Positions 46,199 through 55,179 are shown, counted from the first letter of the stretch. The stretch: 64,000 nt of DNA from Bacillota bacterium (GCA_023414355.1 JAEZOB010000063.1:12905-76904), one strand, 5' to 3'. Numbers and translations are program-made. The notes: generated from the letters alone by a model not told the origin.

Positions 46199-46948
46199 TT
46201 AATGAAGATAGCTTATCTTATCCTGATATTCCTTAATCAACGCTTCATTGTATTCTGTACCACCCGGAACATTGGCGCTTTTATAAACCGGAGGCTGCTT
46301 TCCATCGGCAAGATAGAGCTTCTCTATCTTAAGAACGATTCTCTGTGCAATGAACAGACTGCTGAAGGTAGATGCTCCCCCGGTGACTACACCGTCAGGG
46401 AGGGTCAGCAACCCATCTCCGATCGGGACATGATTGTCGATGACGATATCGCATAGCTCGAAGAGCTTTTTCCCTTCCACCTGCTTGGAGGGTATCGCTT
46501 TGGTAGCCATAAGTGATGTAATACCGATGACGGTCAGTCCTCTGTCTTTTGCATATGCCGCTGCCTCGACGGGAACACTGTTGATCCCGGAATTAGAGGA
46601 AATAATCATGGTATCTCCGGCCTTTAGGGCAATGTCCTCCAGTATCTTCTGAGCCAGACCGGGCTGTCGTTCGTTTAGCATGCTTTGGATCGCGCCCTCC
46701 TGAACCAGAAGCGGCGTCGCCAGGATCGGATTGACAGGCACTAGCCCGCCTGCCCGGAAGAACAGCTCCTCTGCAATCATATGGGAGTGTCCGGAGGCAA
46801 ACACGTGTAATAGCCCTCCCGACTGAAGGGAACGATAAGCTGCCTGTGCTGCTTTCTCCATAGCATCGTCTTCCTGATCCTCTACCTGTTGTAATAGTTC
46901 GCAAAGCTTGGGCAGGAAGGAATATTCATCAACCTGTTCTATCTCCAT
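46199..46948 (-). CDS. SIS-domain protein of the amino-sugar locus
   Basis: About 249 residues, an SIS sugar-isomerase fold like the UPF0309 group. The SIS features are HVFASGHSHMIAEELFFRAGG near the N-terminus and the MIISSNSGIN phosphosugar-binding loop. It lies 86 bases after the GntR regulator on the same strand, beside nagB-nagA, so a role in amino-sugar phosphate handling is likely, though no reaction can be assigned. The ATG at 46948 is preferred: AAAGGG is 7 bases before it, while ATG 46969 has no site. Confidence 0.82.
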   Translation of the reverse strand: MEIEQVDEYSFLPKLCELLQQVEDQEDDAMEKAAQAAYRSLQSGGLLHVFASGHSHMIAEELFFRAGGLVPVNPILATPLLVQEGAIQSMLNERQPGLAQKILEDIALKAGDTMIISSNSGINSVPVEAAAYAKDRGLTVIGITSLMATKAIPSKQVEGKKLFELCDIVIDNHVPIGDGLLTLPDGVVTGGASTFSSLFIAQRIVLKIEKLYLADGKQPPVYKSANVPGGTEYNEALIKEYQDKISYLH

Positions 46949-47034
46949 AGGATACCCTTTCTTTTTCATGATACTTTAGTTTGAAATAATCTCTAATCAA
47001 TTCAACGTAGAAGTCCGGAACAGATTAGTAGATA

Positions 47035-47748
47035 TTATTCCTTGTACAAGGTCACATTGAACTGATACTGATCTCCCCTATAGGTAGCTTCCACATATTC
47101 AAAAACTGTCCCGTCCTGTTCACAGGTAATTCGGTAGGTGCGAAGTACTGCTGCTCCCGGCTTGACCCCAAGTATCAAGGCCTCCTCTTCTGTTGCCAAC
47201 CCCGCCAAAATCTGTTGCTGCGCATGATGGCTGACGCATCCGTACTGATATTGTAGTACTTCATATAGTGAGCCTGCCAGATCACCGGACTGTAAGGTCG
47301 GAAATCGGTGAAAAGGAAGATATACCCGTTCAATTGAGATGGGTTGTCCATCTGCACTTCGCAGACGTTCCAGGAGATAGATCTTCTGATTAACTTCCAG
47401 CTTCAGCTCTCTGGCAGCTTTCTGGGTAGGCTCGGTAATATCAAAACTAATGATTTTGCTGGAGGGTTCTTTACCAAGCATACGCATCTCTTCTGAAAAT
47501 CCCTTCAGATGATCCAATTGAAAACCTGTCTTTTTCGTAGTTACAAAGCTTCCTTTGCCCTGCTGCTTATAAATATATCCGCTTTGCATCAATCCATCCA
47601 GTGCTTTGCGGACAGTAATCCTGCTGATATTGAAGAGCTGACAGATTTCTTCCTCAGTGGGCATCTTGTCTCCCTCTTTCAGCTTACCGGATTTGATTAG
47701 CGGTATGTAATAATTCATAACCTGCATGTAGCGTGGTAACGTGTTCAT
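47035..47748 (-). CDS. GntR-family (HutC subfamily) regulator, probable NagR
   Basis: 237 residues. The N-terminal winged helix has KMPTEEEICQLFNISRITVRKALDGLMQSGYIYKQQGKGSFV, of which EEEICQLFNISRITVRKAL is the recognition unit. The C-terminal UTRA domain (about 80-237) binds an effector, in NagR homologues a glucosamine or N-acetylglucosamine phosphate. It is divergent from nagB-nagA, so control of that operon is the best guess. GAGGGCGG precedes the ATG. The shared 331-base gap contains hairpins and a palindromic operator candidate. Confidence 0.88.
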   Translation of the reverse strand: MNTLPRYMQVMNYYIPLIKSGKLKEGDKMPTEEEICQLFNISRITVRKALDGLMQSGYIYKQQGKGSFVTTKKTGFQLDHLKGFSEEMRMLGKEPSSKIISFDITEPTQKAARELKLEVNQKIYLLERLRSADGQPISIERVYLPFHRFPTLQSGDLAGSLYEVLQYQYGCVSHHAQQQILAGLATEEEALILGVKPGAAVLRTYRITCEQDGTVFEYVEATYRGDQYQFNVTLYKE

Positions 47749-47777
47749 AGAACCGCCCTCTTTTCATTTTATTGAAT

Positions 47778-47906
47778 AAAGAGTCAGCATACTGACTCTT
47801 TCGCGCCCTCGCGGATTGCGTAGCAATAAACTACCTCTCCGCGAGGTGCGCATCCTGCACGGAGTGCATTTTGTTTCATAGGACGCAATTTCCTATGAAG
47901 CAAAAT
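47778..47906. repeat. Three consecutive hairpins between the GntR regulator and nagB
   Basis: AAAGAGTCAG/CTGACTCTTT at 47778-47801, CCTCGCGG/CCGCGAGG at 47807-47846, and a 16-bp stem ATTTTGTTTCATAGGA paired to TCCTATGAAGCAAAAT at 47868-47906. On the minus strand these lie in the leader of the regulator; on the plus strand they precede the nagB promoter. Confidence 0.7.
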
Positions 47907-47968
47907 ACTTTAACAAACTTAGCTATTTACATTTCGATCGACCTGTGTTATTTTTATCTAAAGATAAC

Positions 47969-47980
47969 TTGTTATAACAA
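47969..47980. promoter_or_regulatory. Palindromic operator candidate for nagBA
   Basis: TTGTTATAACAA, a perfect 12-bp palindrome about 100 bases before nagB. Further TATAAC words lie at 47990 and 48006. GntR/HutC proteins bind such palindromes, but the sequence differs from the published NagR site, so this is tentative. Confidence 0.45.
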
Positions 47981-48079
47981 CATATCAATATAACAACATA
48001 GTATATTATAACTGTAACATTGCCATTATACTTTGTCAAGGCAGTGCCCTTGCCATAGAAGGAATAAGGAGATCGTAAA

Positions 48080-48814
48080 ATGAAGATTATTCGAACAAGA
48101 GATTATCAGGATATGAGCAGAAAATCAGCCAATATCATTTCCGCTCAGGTTATTCTGAACCCAAACAGTGTATTAGGGCTGGCAACCGGTTCCTCTCCCG
48201 TAGGTACTTACGAGAAGTTGGTTGAGTGGTGTAATAAGGGCGACATCGATTTTTCCAATGTGAAGACAGTCAATCTGGATGAGTACATTGGATTATCCAA
48301 GGATAATCCCTGCAGCTATTATTATTTCATGTATGAAAATCTGTTCAAGCATATCAATATCGACTTGAAAAACACTCATATTCCGGATGGCACCAAAAAG
48401 GATACCGAACAGGAATGTGCCCGCTATGATCAGCAGCTTGCAGCAGTCGGACAGGTGGATCTTCAGCTTCTGGGTATCGGTAATAACGGTCATATCGGTT
48501 TTAACGAGCCCTTCGATAGCTTCCGGAAATCTACCTTCTGTGTGAAGCTTGCACAAAGCACAATCGATGCAAATGCACGATTTTTCAGCTCTGCAGAGGA
48601 TATTCCCCATTATGCATATACCATGGGAATCGGAAGCATCATGTCCGCTAAGAAGATTCTACTGGTGGCCCATGGCGAGGGAAAAGCCGATATTCTCCGC
48701 GAGGCAATTGAGGGACCGATTACACCCCTGGTTCCCGCATCCGTTCTTCAGCTGCACAATGATGTCACGATCGTTGCAGATGAAGGTGCATTATCCAAAT
48801 TAACAAGACAATAG
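48080..48814 (+). CDS. nagB: Glucosamine-6-phosphate deaminase
   Basis: 244 residues, converting glucosamine-6-phosphate to fructose-6-phosphate and ammonia. Key motifs: LGLATGSSPVGTYEKL (phosphate loop), the catalytic Asp in TVNLDEYIGL, and LLGIGNNGHIGFNEPF. Length fits the short Gram-positive NagB without the E. coli allosteric tail. AAGGAG lies 8 bases before the ATG. It is followed 45 bases later by nagA on the same strand, the usual amino-sugar catabolic pair. Confidence 0.96.
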   Translation: MKIIRTRDYQDMSRKSANIISAQVILNPNSVLGLATGSSPVGTYEKLVEWCNKGDIDFSNVKTVNLDEYIGLSKDNPCSYYYFMYENLFKHINIDLKNTHIPDGTKKDTEQECARYDQQLAAVGQVDLQLLGIGNNGHIGFNEPFDSFRKSTFCVKLAQSTIDANARFFSSAEDIPHYAYTMGIGSIMSAKKILLVAHGEGKADILREAIEGPITPLVPASVLQLHNDVTIVADEGALSKLTRQ

Positions 48815-48859
48815 TCATAATTTCTATAAAATCAATAGCTAGGAAAGGATGATAACGCA

Positions 48860-49978
48860 ATGGTAATCAAAAATGCAAATGTATATACAGAAGACGGAAC
48901 CATAATGAAAAAGGACGTCATAATCCATGGTGATCGTATTGTAGATGAAACAGCCGTTACCATAGAGGATACCGTCCTCGATGCAGACGGTATGTATCTC
49001 ATTCCCGGCCTTACGGATCTGCATCTGCACGGCTGTGTCGGGTATGATTTCTGCGACGGCACGGTGAAGGCTATTGAGGCCATGGCAGAATATGAGGCCA
49101 GGAACGGGATCACCACCATCTGTCCGGCAACCATGTCCCTGGATGATGATACTTTATCAAGAGTTTTTACCGCAGCAGCAGAATACAGAAATGAGCGCGG
49201 TGCTGTTCTGGCTGGCATCAATATGGAGGGGCCATACTTTTCTCACGCAAAAAAAGGTGCACAAAATCCTGCTTTCTTAAGATTGCCGAATGCAGCGCAT
49301 TTCCGCCGGATGCAGAGGCTCTCCAAAGGAATGATCAAGCTGGTTGATGTTGCTCCTGAGCTGGAAGGTGCGATGGAGTTTATTCAAGAGGTCAAGGATG
49401 AAGTCGTCATCTCCCTTGCTCATACAGCGGCGGATTACGATACTGCTCTGGAAGCTTATCAAAAAGGAGCCTCCCACCTGACACATATCTATAATGCCAT
49501 GCCCCCATTTTCTCACCGCAGTCCGGGGGTCATCGGAGCTGCTCTTGATTCTCCTCATTGCCATATCGAAATGATTGTTGATGGGGTACATATTGAGCCA
49601 AGTGTGGTACGTGCCACCTTCCGTATGTTCGGCGATGATCGTATCCTTCTGATCAGTGACAGTATGATGGCAACAGGCTTACAGGAGGGTCAATATTCCC
49701 TGGGTGGTCAGAATGTTACCGTAACCGGCAATAAGGCGACGCTTGCGGACGGAACCATCGCAGGCTCTGCCACTAATTTAATGAAATGTCTCCAAACCGC
49801 CGTTCGCTTCGGAATTCCTTTCCCATCCGCTGTCAAATGCGCAGCTGTCAATCCCGCTAAGGAAATCGGTATCTATGGGGAATACGGCAGCATTACACCC
49901 GGAAAATACGCCAACCTGGTACTCCTGGATCAGGACTATCAGGTAAGAAAGGTAATTTTAAAAGGAGTAATCCTATAA
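48860..49978 (+). CDS. nagA: N-acetylglucosamine-6-phosphate deacetylase
   Basis: 372 residues. The metal motif HLHGCVGYDF appears near 55-64, with Glu in NMEGPYF, ISLAHTAADYD and the ASHLTHIYNAMPPFSHR segment carrying further ligands, and catalytic Asp in LLISDSMMATG. It removes acetate from GlcNAc-6-phosphate, giving NagB its substrate. AGGAAAGGATG precedes the ATG. Downstream are repeats and a hairpin that could terminate the operon. Confidence 0.95.
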   Translation: MVIKNANVYTEDGTIMKKDVIIHGDRIVDETAVTIEDTVLDADGMYLIPGLTDLHLHGCVGYDFCDGTVKAIEAMAEYEARNGITTICPATMSLDDDTLSRVFTAAAEYRNERGAVLAGINMEGPYFSHAKKGAQNPAFLRLPNAAHFRRMQRLSKGMIKLVDVAPELEGAMEFIQEVKDEVVISLAHTAADYDTALEAYQKGASHLTHIYNAMPPFSHRSPGVIGAALDSPHCHIEMIVDGVHIEPSVVRATFRMFGDDRILLISDSMMATGLQEGQYSLGGQNVTVTGNKATLADGTIAGSATNLMKCLQTAVRFGIPFPSAVKCAAVNPAKEIGIYGEYGSITPGKYANLVLLDQDYQVRKVILKGVIL

Positions 49979-50048
49979 GCTCTTGCTGATCAATGCTCTG
50001 CTGACATAGAGCTCTTACTAATCAATGCTCTGTCGGCAAAGAGCTCTA
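49979..50048. repeat. Direct repeat of about 32 bp after nagA
   Basis: AGCTCT begins near-identical segments at 49979, 50010 and 50042 that share ATCAATGCTCTG. The GAGCTC words can also pair with each other. Confidence 0.6.
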
Positions 50049-50083
50049 ACTGATAAAAGACCTTGCTGACAAAGGTCCCCGCT

Positions 50084-50172
50084 GACAAAAGGTCCGGCTG
50101 ATAAATCAGACGGATAACCGGAAGAAGGAAGTCCTCGGAAAGTTAACTTTCCAAAGGCTTCCTTCTTTTGGT
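50084..50172. repeat. Multi-hairpin element, copy 2
   Basis: Starts GACAAAAGGTCC like copy 1, then hairpin 50094-50113 (CCGGCTGAT/ATCAGACGG) and hairpin 50117-50172 (ACCGGAAGAAGGAAG... paired with ...CTTCCTTCTTTTGGT, with GGAAAGTTAACTTTCC at the tip). The third hairpin and the right outer arm of copy 1 are missing. It abuts the CotH stop codon and probably terminates both convergent genes. Confidence 0.75.
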
Positions 50173-52137
50173 TTACTTAAGGATACAGCTGATCTCCACC
50201 TTGCCATCTTTGATATTTGCAGCAGTGATGGTGAGCTCCTCCCCTTCTGTCTTCTCTCCATTGATTAGCCAATAATCCAGCTTTTTTCCATCAGGTATAA
50301 CAGCTGTTATCGTAGTCGGGTAGTCCTCATAATAACGTCCTGAAAAGCTCCCTTCTGTAGTAAAGGAATTCACTTTAAATCTGGTGCCTTCCGCCGGTTG
50401 AACTGTCAAGGTATAGAGAGCTCCAAGATCGAAGTACTCCTGATATTGTGTCAGAACATGATCTTTACGCTGACTGATATAATCCTTTAGAATTCCCATC
50501 ATATAATCAAGCTGATTAGGCTGTACCCAGTTCTCGAGCAGCCCATAACCATAGGTGTGGGATAATTCATTCTTTCTAATTGCATGCATCTCTTCCAGCT
50601 CATTGTTAAAATACTCGGGTGCAAACACCCCATTCGCAAGGTCGGTGGTCTTCCTGATAAAGATTTCCCTGCAATCCGGACGTCTCATCAGCTGCCCGAA
50701 CAAAGGACATTTTTCCATGGTCTCTCCGTTCTTCCCTACATACTTGGTAATATTATCAAGCAGTGGACCGGTTCGTTCAGGTTCATAGATCCCTGTACTG
50801 AAGTCCAGATCATGGAGCAGATAACGCCATTTTCCATCAAAGGGCGCGTCCTTGTAGTGCTCGGTGTCTGCTGCATAATATCGGTAGCATTTTAAATTAT
50901 TTTGCGGCCAGTCCCAGTTGCCAATATAGGTCTGGAAAGCGAAATACTCCAGATAATTTTGTACATCAATCAGTTCACAGAGCTTCTGATAATTCTGATC
51001 ATTTGTTAAATCCAGCTTCGCATAGGTATCATACAAGTCCTGATATTCCTCAACCTTTTGAGCATTCTCTCCGTCCACATCGACCTTCTTGAAGGCATCG
51101 CCACCCTCCAGGATCTCGAACTTACCCTGATAATCTCCGTAATTTTTCTCAAAATAGTCATCACAATAGACCTCATGCAGCCAGAAAAAGCCACGGTAGT
51201 CTCCGTTAATATACATCGCTGCAGGACGGACCGCCTCATAATCCTGATATCCGGCCTGGTCTGCCAGAGTTTGAAGCAATTCATCCCTCAGGAATGCAAA
51301 CCCATTATCATTACCGCAATTGCGAAGCACCAGCTGCTTGAAGCTATCCTGCACCTTACCGCTGCCATTCGCTGCTGTCTTGGCAGGGAAGAACTCATAT
51401 TTTAGTTTGCTGCTGTCTTCTCCATACTCTTTCCGGGCATATATTTTTATTGATTTTTGTTCTCTCGCTCTGGACCATGCGCCATAGGTACGAATCCCTG
51501 CGTTCTGAGCTGCCACCTTTGTTCCGTCAGGTTCGAGGATTTCCAGATAAACCTCTCTCTCGCTTTCTTTGCCACGCATATTAAAGTTCGCCGGATCATC
51601 CGGTTGAATCTTATCCCCCGGATTCTCCTTGATCCAATCATCTCGAAGCTTTCCTTCCACAAAAATTCCGTATTCGTAATCATAAAGATTATATGGATCT
51701 GTCGTTACCGAAAAGATCAGAGTATCATATCTGGAGCTTACATCTTTCCCTATAAAATAGGTATGTACGATTGTCTCAGATTCCTTGCCATCCTCAAAAA
51801 AAGCCTTTGCCTTGATGCTGATTGCCATAACATTACTATCCACCTCCAGAAGGATCGGCTTTTTATATTCCTTTGACTCTTGATCGGGGTCAGATCCATC
51901 CGTAGTATAATAGATCTTTCCCGGATCGCTGCTCAGGAGTTCCAGAGAAAGGTCCTCACTGAAGAAATATCCCTCTTCTGAAAAGGCAATTTGGTGATCA
52001 GATGAAAATTCAATTTTTTTTGGAGGCTCTTCCGGCTGATCAGGCTCCTCCTTGCCCGCCTTCGACTCATCACAGGCGATCAGCCAAAGCATGCACATCA
52101 AACAGACCATCGTTAATAATAGCTTCTTTACACTCAT
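50173..52137 (-). CDS. CotH-kinase-family lipoprotein with chitobiase-like domain
   Basis: About 654 residues. The lipobox is near WLIACDES, so it is membrane-anchored outside the cell. Residues 45-130 form a CHB_HEX_C_1 domain (YYTTDGSDPD), the CotH kinase core follows with GMRG-like NFNMRGKESE, VLRNCGNDNGF and the catalytic HDLDFSTG near 445, and the last 70 residues are a beta-rich Bacterial-repeat-like domain. CotH in Bacillus phosphorylates coat proteins; surface paralogues in Clostridia are often linked to glycan or cellulosome-related roles. The ATG at 52137 is preferred for spacing to GGGGG; 52146 is possible. Confidence 0.85.
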   Translation of the reverse strand: MSVKKLLLTMVCLMCMLWLIACDESKAGKEEPDQPEEPPKKIEFSSDHQIAFSEEGYFFSEDLSLELLSSDPGKIYYTTDGSDPDQESKEYKKPILLEVDSNVMAISIKAKAFFEDGKESETIVHTYFIGKDVSSRYDTLIFSVTTDPYNLYDYEYGIFVEGKLRDDWIKENPGDKIQPDDPANFNMRGKESEREVYLEILEPDGTKVAAQNAGIRTYGAWSRAREQKSIKIYARKEYGEDSSKLKYEFFPAKTAANGSGKVQDSFKQLVLRNCGNDNGFAFLRDELLQTLADQAGYQDYEAVRPAAMYINGDYRGFFWLHEVYCDDYFEKNYGDYQGKFEILEGGDAFKKVDVDGENAQKVEEYQDLYDTYAKLDLTNDQNYQKLCELIDVQNYLEYFAFQTYIGNWDWPQNNLKCYRYYAADTEHYKDAPFDGKWRYLLHDLDFSTGIYEPERTGPLLDNITKYVGKNGETMEKCPLFGQLMRRPDCREIFIRKTTDLANGVFAPEYFNNELEEMHAIRKNELSHTYGYGLLENWVQPNQLDYMMGILKDYISQRKDHVLTQYQEYFDLGALYTLTVQPAEGTRFKVNSFTTEGSFSGRYYEDYPTTITAVIPDGKKLDYWLINGEKTEGEELTITAANIKDGKVEISCILK

Positions 52138-52366
52138 CTCTTCCATCCCCCTAAATGTCCAATCATAATTCCGAGAAAGCTTTATCTATGCATAATATAG
52201 GCTCATCATAGCATGAATTATATGAATTGCAAATGTAATTTCCACAATTTTTCGTGCCATATTAGATTAATTCGGACAAATGTCCTTTTTTATAGTAAGC
52301 TTTGTCTCTATAATGATAGCGTTGCTCGTGTTTTATGCCGTAGTTAACGGCGGAATGGAGTTCATT

Positions 52367-53041
52367 ATGAAGAATTTAAATCTGACTAAAATATTTGGTG
52401 CACTAATCGGCATCCTTTTCATAGGAATCGGAGTTGCATGGAATGCTGCGAATGGTTTGGGCAATGATCCGATCGGCTTAGTATATGACGGAATGAGAAA
52501 TACCTTAAGCTTAACCTCCGGTCAGCTTGGTATGGTATCCAATATCATCAATCTTACCCTGATTACATTATTGTTTTTGATAGGGCGTCGATATGTTAAT
52601 ATCGGAACTGTAATTTACATCCTTCCTTACGGTTTCAGCATAAGTCTGGGTTCACGTCTATATGAAGCTCTGCATATCTCATCTCTTGCCGGACAGATCG
52701 GAGCTGGATTGGCAGGCTGTCTGTTCATTTATGCAGGCGTTGCACTCTATATCGCGGTAGATATTGGTCTCGACCCCTTTACCGGAATCGTCATGGTAAT
52801 CCGCGATAAGCTAAAGCTTGATTATAAGAAGGTAAAGATTGGCTTCGATATGACTATGATACTGATCGGAACATTGCTTGGGGGAACACTCGGTATTGTA
52901 ACCATCCTAACGGCCTTGACAGCAGGTCCCTGTATTCAGTGGCTGGCCTCTGCTATGACCACACTGCTTTTTGACAGAGATCGTCGTTCCTTACAGACGA
53001 AAGGCAATCAGGATTCTCAAGAATATTGCGGTGAATGTTAA
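52367..53041 (+). CDS. YczE/YitT-like integral membrane protein
   Basis: About 224 residues, five transmembrane helices. It matches the YczE group (COG2364): GIGVAWNAANGLGNDPIGLVYDGM, the GQLGMVSN loop, and ALYIAVDIGLDPFTG in the middle. Function unknown. GGAG lies 7 bases before the ATG at 52367; an in-frame ATG at 52280 would add another hydrophobic helix but lacks a site. The next gene is a Crp/Fnr regulator on the same strand with its own promoter. Confidence 0.8.
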   Translation: MKNLNLTKIFGALIGILFIGIGVAWNAANGLGNDPIGLVYDGMRNTLSLTSGQLGMVSNIINLTLITLLFLIGRRYVNIGTVIYILPYGFSISLGSRLYEALHISSLAGQIGAGLAGCLFIYAGVALYIAVDIGLDPFTGIVMVIRDKLKLDYKKVKIGFDMTMILIGTLLGGTLGIVTILTALTAGPCIQWLASAMTTLLFDRDRRSLQTKGNQDSQEYCGEC

Positions 53042-53058
53042 ATTTACGAAACACTCTT

Positions 53059-53087
53059 TTGACATTCTTTCCTGGTTATACTATGAT
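53059..53087 (+). promoter_or_regulatory. Promoter of the Crp/Fnr gene
   Basis: TTGACA at 53059, 17 bases, TATGAT at 53082. The gene starts 49 bases downstream of the -10. Confidence 0.65.
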
Positions 53088-53136
53088 TATAATGTAGCTG
53101 GAGGAAGTTCGGAGTTAAAGGAGAGATTGAAAGCAT

Positions 53137-53868
53137 ATGGGAAACGCTAAAGAAAATAGGCTTTTGCTTTCAGAAGTGTTAAATCGACTGGAAGGAGAAC
53201 CACTAGAATGTCTTCAAAGATATTTTAATACTGCACCCGACTGGGTTATGGACGCACTGGTCATTACAAACCTTCAAAAGGATACCGAATTCATTCGGGA
53301 AGAAGCTGTTGTGGACATGATCTATATCCTTGCTGAGGGAATTGTGAAAGCCATTGATTACCGCTTTTTGGGCAATTCTTATGATTATATGTGGTTCTAC
53401 CCTGTGAAAAGCTTCGGTGGTATGGAAATTCTGCTTGAGCTCGATCGCTACCAGACCACCTTATCCACCATCACCCCCTGTACGATGCTGGTTATCCCCA
53501 GAGCAATCTTTGAACGCTGGATCAAAAGCGATATTGGTATCCTCTCAATGGAGGTTAAGACAATGGGTTCCTTCCTCCTAGAGGAAGTAAAACGGGAACG
53601 TGTCTTCCTTTTCATGGAAGGCAACGAACGTCTAAGCTATACCTTAATGCGTATCTACGAACATACTGAAAATAATAGTACTTGCACCATCCGCCTGTCC
53701 CAGCAGGATCTTGCTGACAGCACCGGGCTTTCTGCGAAGACTGTCAGCCGCTCTTTGCGAGATCTGGAAAGTAGGAAGCTGATCAAACGCTCCGGAAATA
53801 AAATTATCCTGGAGGAATCCGGTTATCGTCAGATGAAAGAGCTGCTCAGGCAAAAAACTGATATCTAG
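53137..53868 (+). CDS. Crp/Fnr-family transcriptional regulator
   Basis: 243 residues. The N-terminal cyclic-nucleotide-binding-type barrel covers about 30-130 (VVDMIYILAEGIVKAIDY, WFYPVKSFGGMEIL), a helix links to the HTH_Crp domain near 165-235 with LSQQDLADSTGLSAKTVSRSLRDLE. No Cys cluster for an iron-sulfur centre is present, so it is not an Fnr-type oxygen sensor. The effector and targets are unknown; it sits after the YczE-like gene and may control it. AAAGGAGAG precedes the ATG. Confidence 0.9.
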   Translation: MGNAKENRLLLSEVLNRLEGEPLECLQRYFNTAPDWVMDALVITNLQKDTEFIREEAVVDMIYILAEGIVKAIDYRFLGNSYDYMWFYPVKSFGGMEILLELDRYQTTLSTITPCTMLVIPRAIFERWIKSDIGILSMEVKTMGSFLLEEVKRERVFLFMEGNERLSYTLMRIYEHTENNSTCTIRLSQQDLADSTGLSAKTVSRSLRDLESRKLIKRSGNKIILEESGYRQMKELLRQKTDI

Positions 53869-53894
53869 TATCATTATTCTACCAAGCCATTAAC

Positions 53895-53941
53895 AAAAGG
53901 ATCTCTCAGGCTGGATACCAATCCAACTGTAGGGTCCTTTC
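53895..53941 (+). terminator. Terminator after the Crp/Fnr gene
   Basis: AAAGGATC and GGTCCTTT-type arms close a stem with an inner TGGAT/ATCCA pairing, followed by TTTCTTTATT. Confidence 0.6.
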
Positions 53942-53987
53942 TTTATTCTATACTTTTCTTTATTCTATACTTTTCTTTATTCTATTC
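53937..53987. repeat. 17-bp tandem repeat, three copies
   Basis: TTCTTTATTCTATACTT-type units start at about 53939, 53956 and 53973. Pyrimidine-rich. Confidence 0.8.
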
Positions 53988-54010
53988 GTCTTTTATCCCA
54001 TATTCTTTTG

Positions 54011-54040
54011 TTCCATATTTTCCATATTTTCCATATTTTC
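54011..54040. repeat. 9-bp tandem repeat, three copies
   Basis: CCATATTTT repeats at 54013, 54022 and 54031, next to the 17-bp repeat and just before the PadR promoter. Confidence 0.8.
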
Positions 54041-54100
54041 ATGAAGTAGTGCAACATTTCAGAAAATATCAACTCGAAATACATTGTTTAAAAATATACA

Positions 54101-54130
54101 TTGACAGGCGAGGTATCTATCTCATATAAT
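54101..54130 (+). promoter_or_regulatory. Promoter of the PadR operon
   Basis: TTGACA at 54101 and TATAAT at 54125 with an 18-base spacer; the perfect Shine-Dalgarno AAAGGAGGT follows before the ATG. Confidence 0.8.
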
Positions 54131-54155
54131 GTAGCTAACGAAAGGAGGTAACTAT

Positions 54156-54479
54156 ATGTCCATCACTTCAGATGTTATACGTGGCCATACAGAGCCCATC
54201 ATTCTTGCACATCTTTTGGAAAATGACAGCTACGGGTACCAGATTAACAAGGAAATCATGGAGAAGACCAATAACCTTTATGAATTAAAGGAGGCAACAC
54301 TCTACACCGCCTTCCGGCGTCTGGAGCAAGCCCAGCTCATTACTTCCTATTGGGGAGATCAGGAGGTAGGCGCCAGACGCAGATATTATGCCATCACAGA
54401 AAAAGGACGGGAAGTATACTGGGAATATAAGAAGGACTGGGAAAACGCAAAGAATATTATTGATCAATTATTAATGTAA
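54156..54479 (+). CDS. PadR-family transcriptional regulator
   Basis: 107 residues, a winged-helix repressor of the PadR type: GHTEPIILAHLLENDSYGYQI at the N-terminus, KEATLYTAFRRLEQAQLI as the recognition helix region, RRRYYAITEKGRE as the wing, and a C-terminal dimer helix. It heads an operon with a HAAS-domain membrane protein and a DUF4097 protein, the standard arrangement, where PadR represses its own operon. The promoter is near consensus. Inducer unknown; cell-envelope stress is typical for such operons. Confidence 0.92.
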   Translation: MSITSDVIRGHTEPIILAHLLENDSYGYQINKEIMEKTNNLYELKEATLYTAFRRLEQAQLITSYWGDQEVGARRRYYAITEKGREVYWEYKKDWENAKNIIDQLLM

Positions 54480-54495
54480 ACGGAGGGGAAATAAA

Positions 54496-55179
54496 ATGAA
54501 TGAGAAAATGAGAGCTCATATAGAAACTCTTTTCGAGAAAGCTCCACGGACTAGAAAGGCATATGAATTAAAGGAAGAATTATTGGCCAATTCCGAAGAA
54601 CGCTATCAGGATCTGGTAGCAAGCGGTGTATCACAGGAGGATGCCTTCAAGCATGTGATAAGCTCTATCGGTAATGTCACTGAATTGTTCCAGGGTCTGG
54701 AGGAAGCAAATGAGAAGGATCGCCTGGAGGTTGAAGAACGGCTGAACAAGAACGCCATTATGAAATCCCTTGCAATCGGTCTGTATATCTTCGGTGTTGT
54801 TGTATTTTTCGGCTGTGCCTTCACCGGTGGCAGAATCCTACCGCGGATCGATATGACAGCCATGGGTATTGTCCTGATGCTGTTGATCGACATCATCCCG
54901 ACCTGCATGTTGATCTATATCGGAGCAAGATATCCGAAATATATGAGAAAGGAAGATACTATCGTAGAAGAGTTTAAGGAGTGGAAAAGTGATACCTTGA
55001 AAAACAAGTCTATTAAAAGTGCAGCCCTTGCTGTATTATGGACCTTTATCCTATTGATCTATTTTGCAATCAGCTTCCTTACCTTTGCCTGGTATGCTAC
55101 CTGGATCATCTTTGTTGCCGGTGCCTGCCTCCATGCAATTGTTGAGCTTTTATTCCGATTGAAGGAGATGAAGAAATGA
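54496..55179 (+). CDS. HAAS-domain (permease prefix domain 1) membrane protein
   Basis: 227 residues. The first 75 residues are the HAAS/permease-prefix region with the typical helix pair and DAFKHVISSIGNVTEL. Then four transmembrane helices near 93-115, 123-147, 170-193 and 196-220. It is the middle gene of the PadR operon and ends four bases inside the start of the DUF4097 gene. Such proteins are thought to sense membrane state or assist the DUF4097 partner; no function is proven. Confidence 0.85.
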   Translation: MNEKMRAHIETLFEKAPRTRKAYELKEELLANSEERYQDLVASGVSQEDAFKHVISSIGNVTELFQGLEEANEKDRLEVEERLNKNAIMKSLAIGLYIFGVVVFFGCAFTGGRILPRIDMTAMGIVLMLLIDIIPTCMLIYIGARYPKYMRKEDTIVEEFKEWKSDTLKNKSIKSAALAVLWTFILLIYFAISFLTFAWYATWIIFVAGACLHAIVELLFRLKEMKK

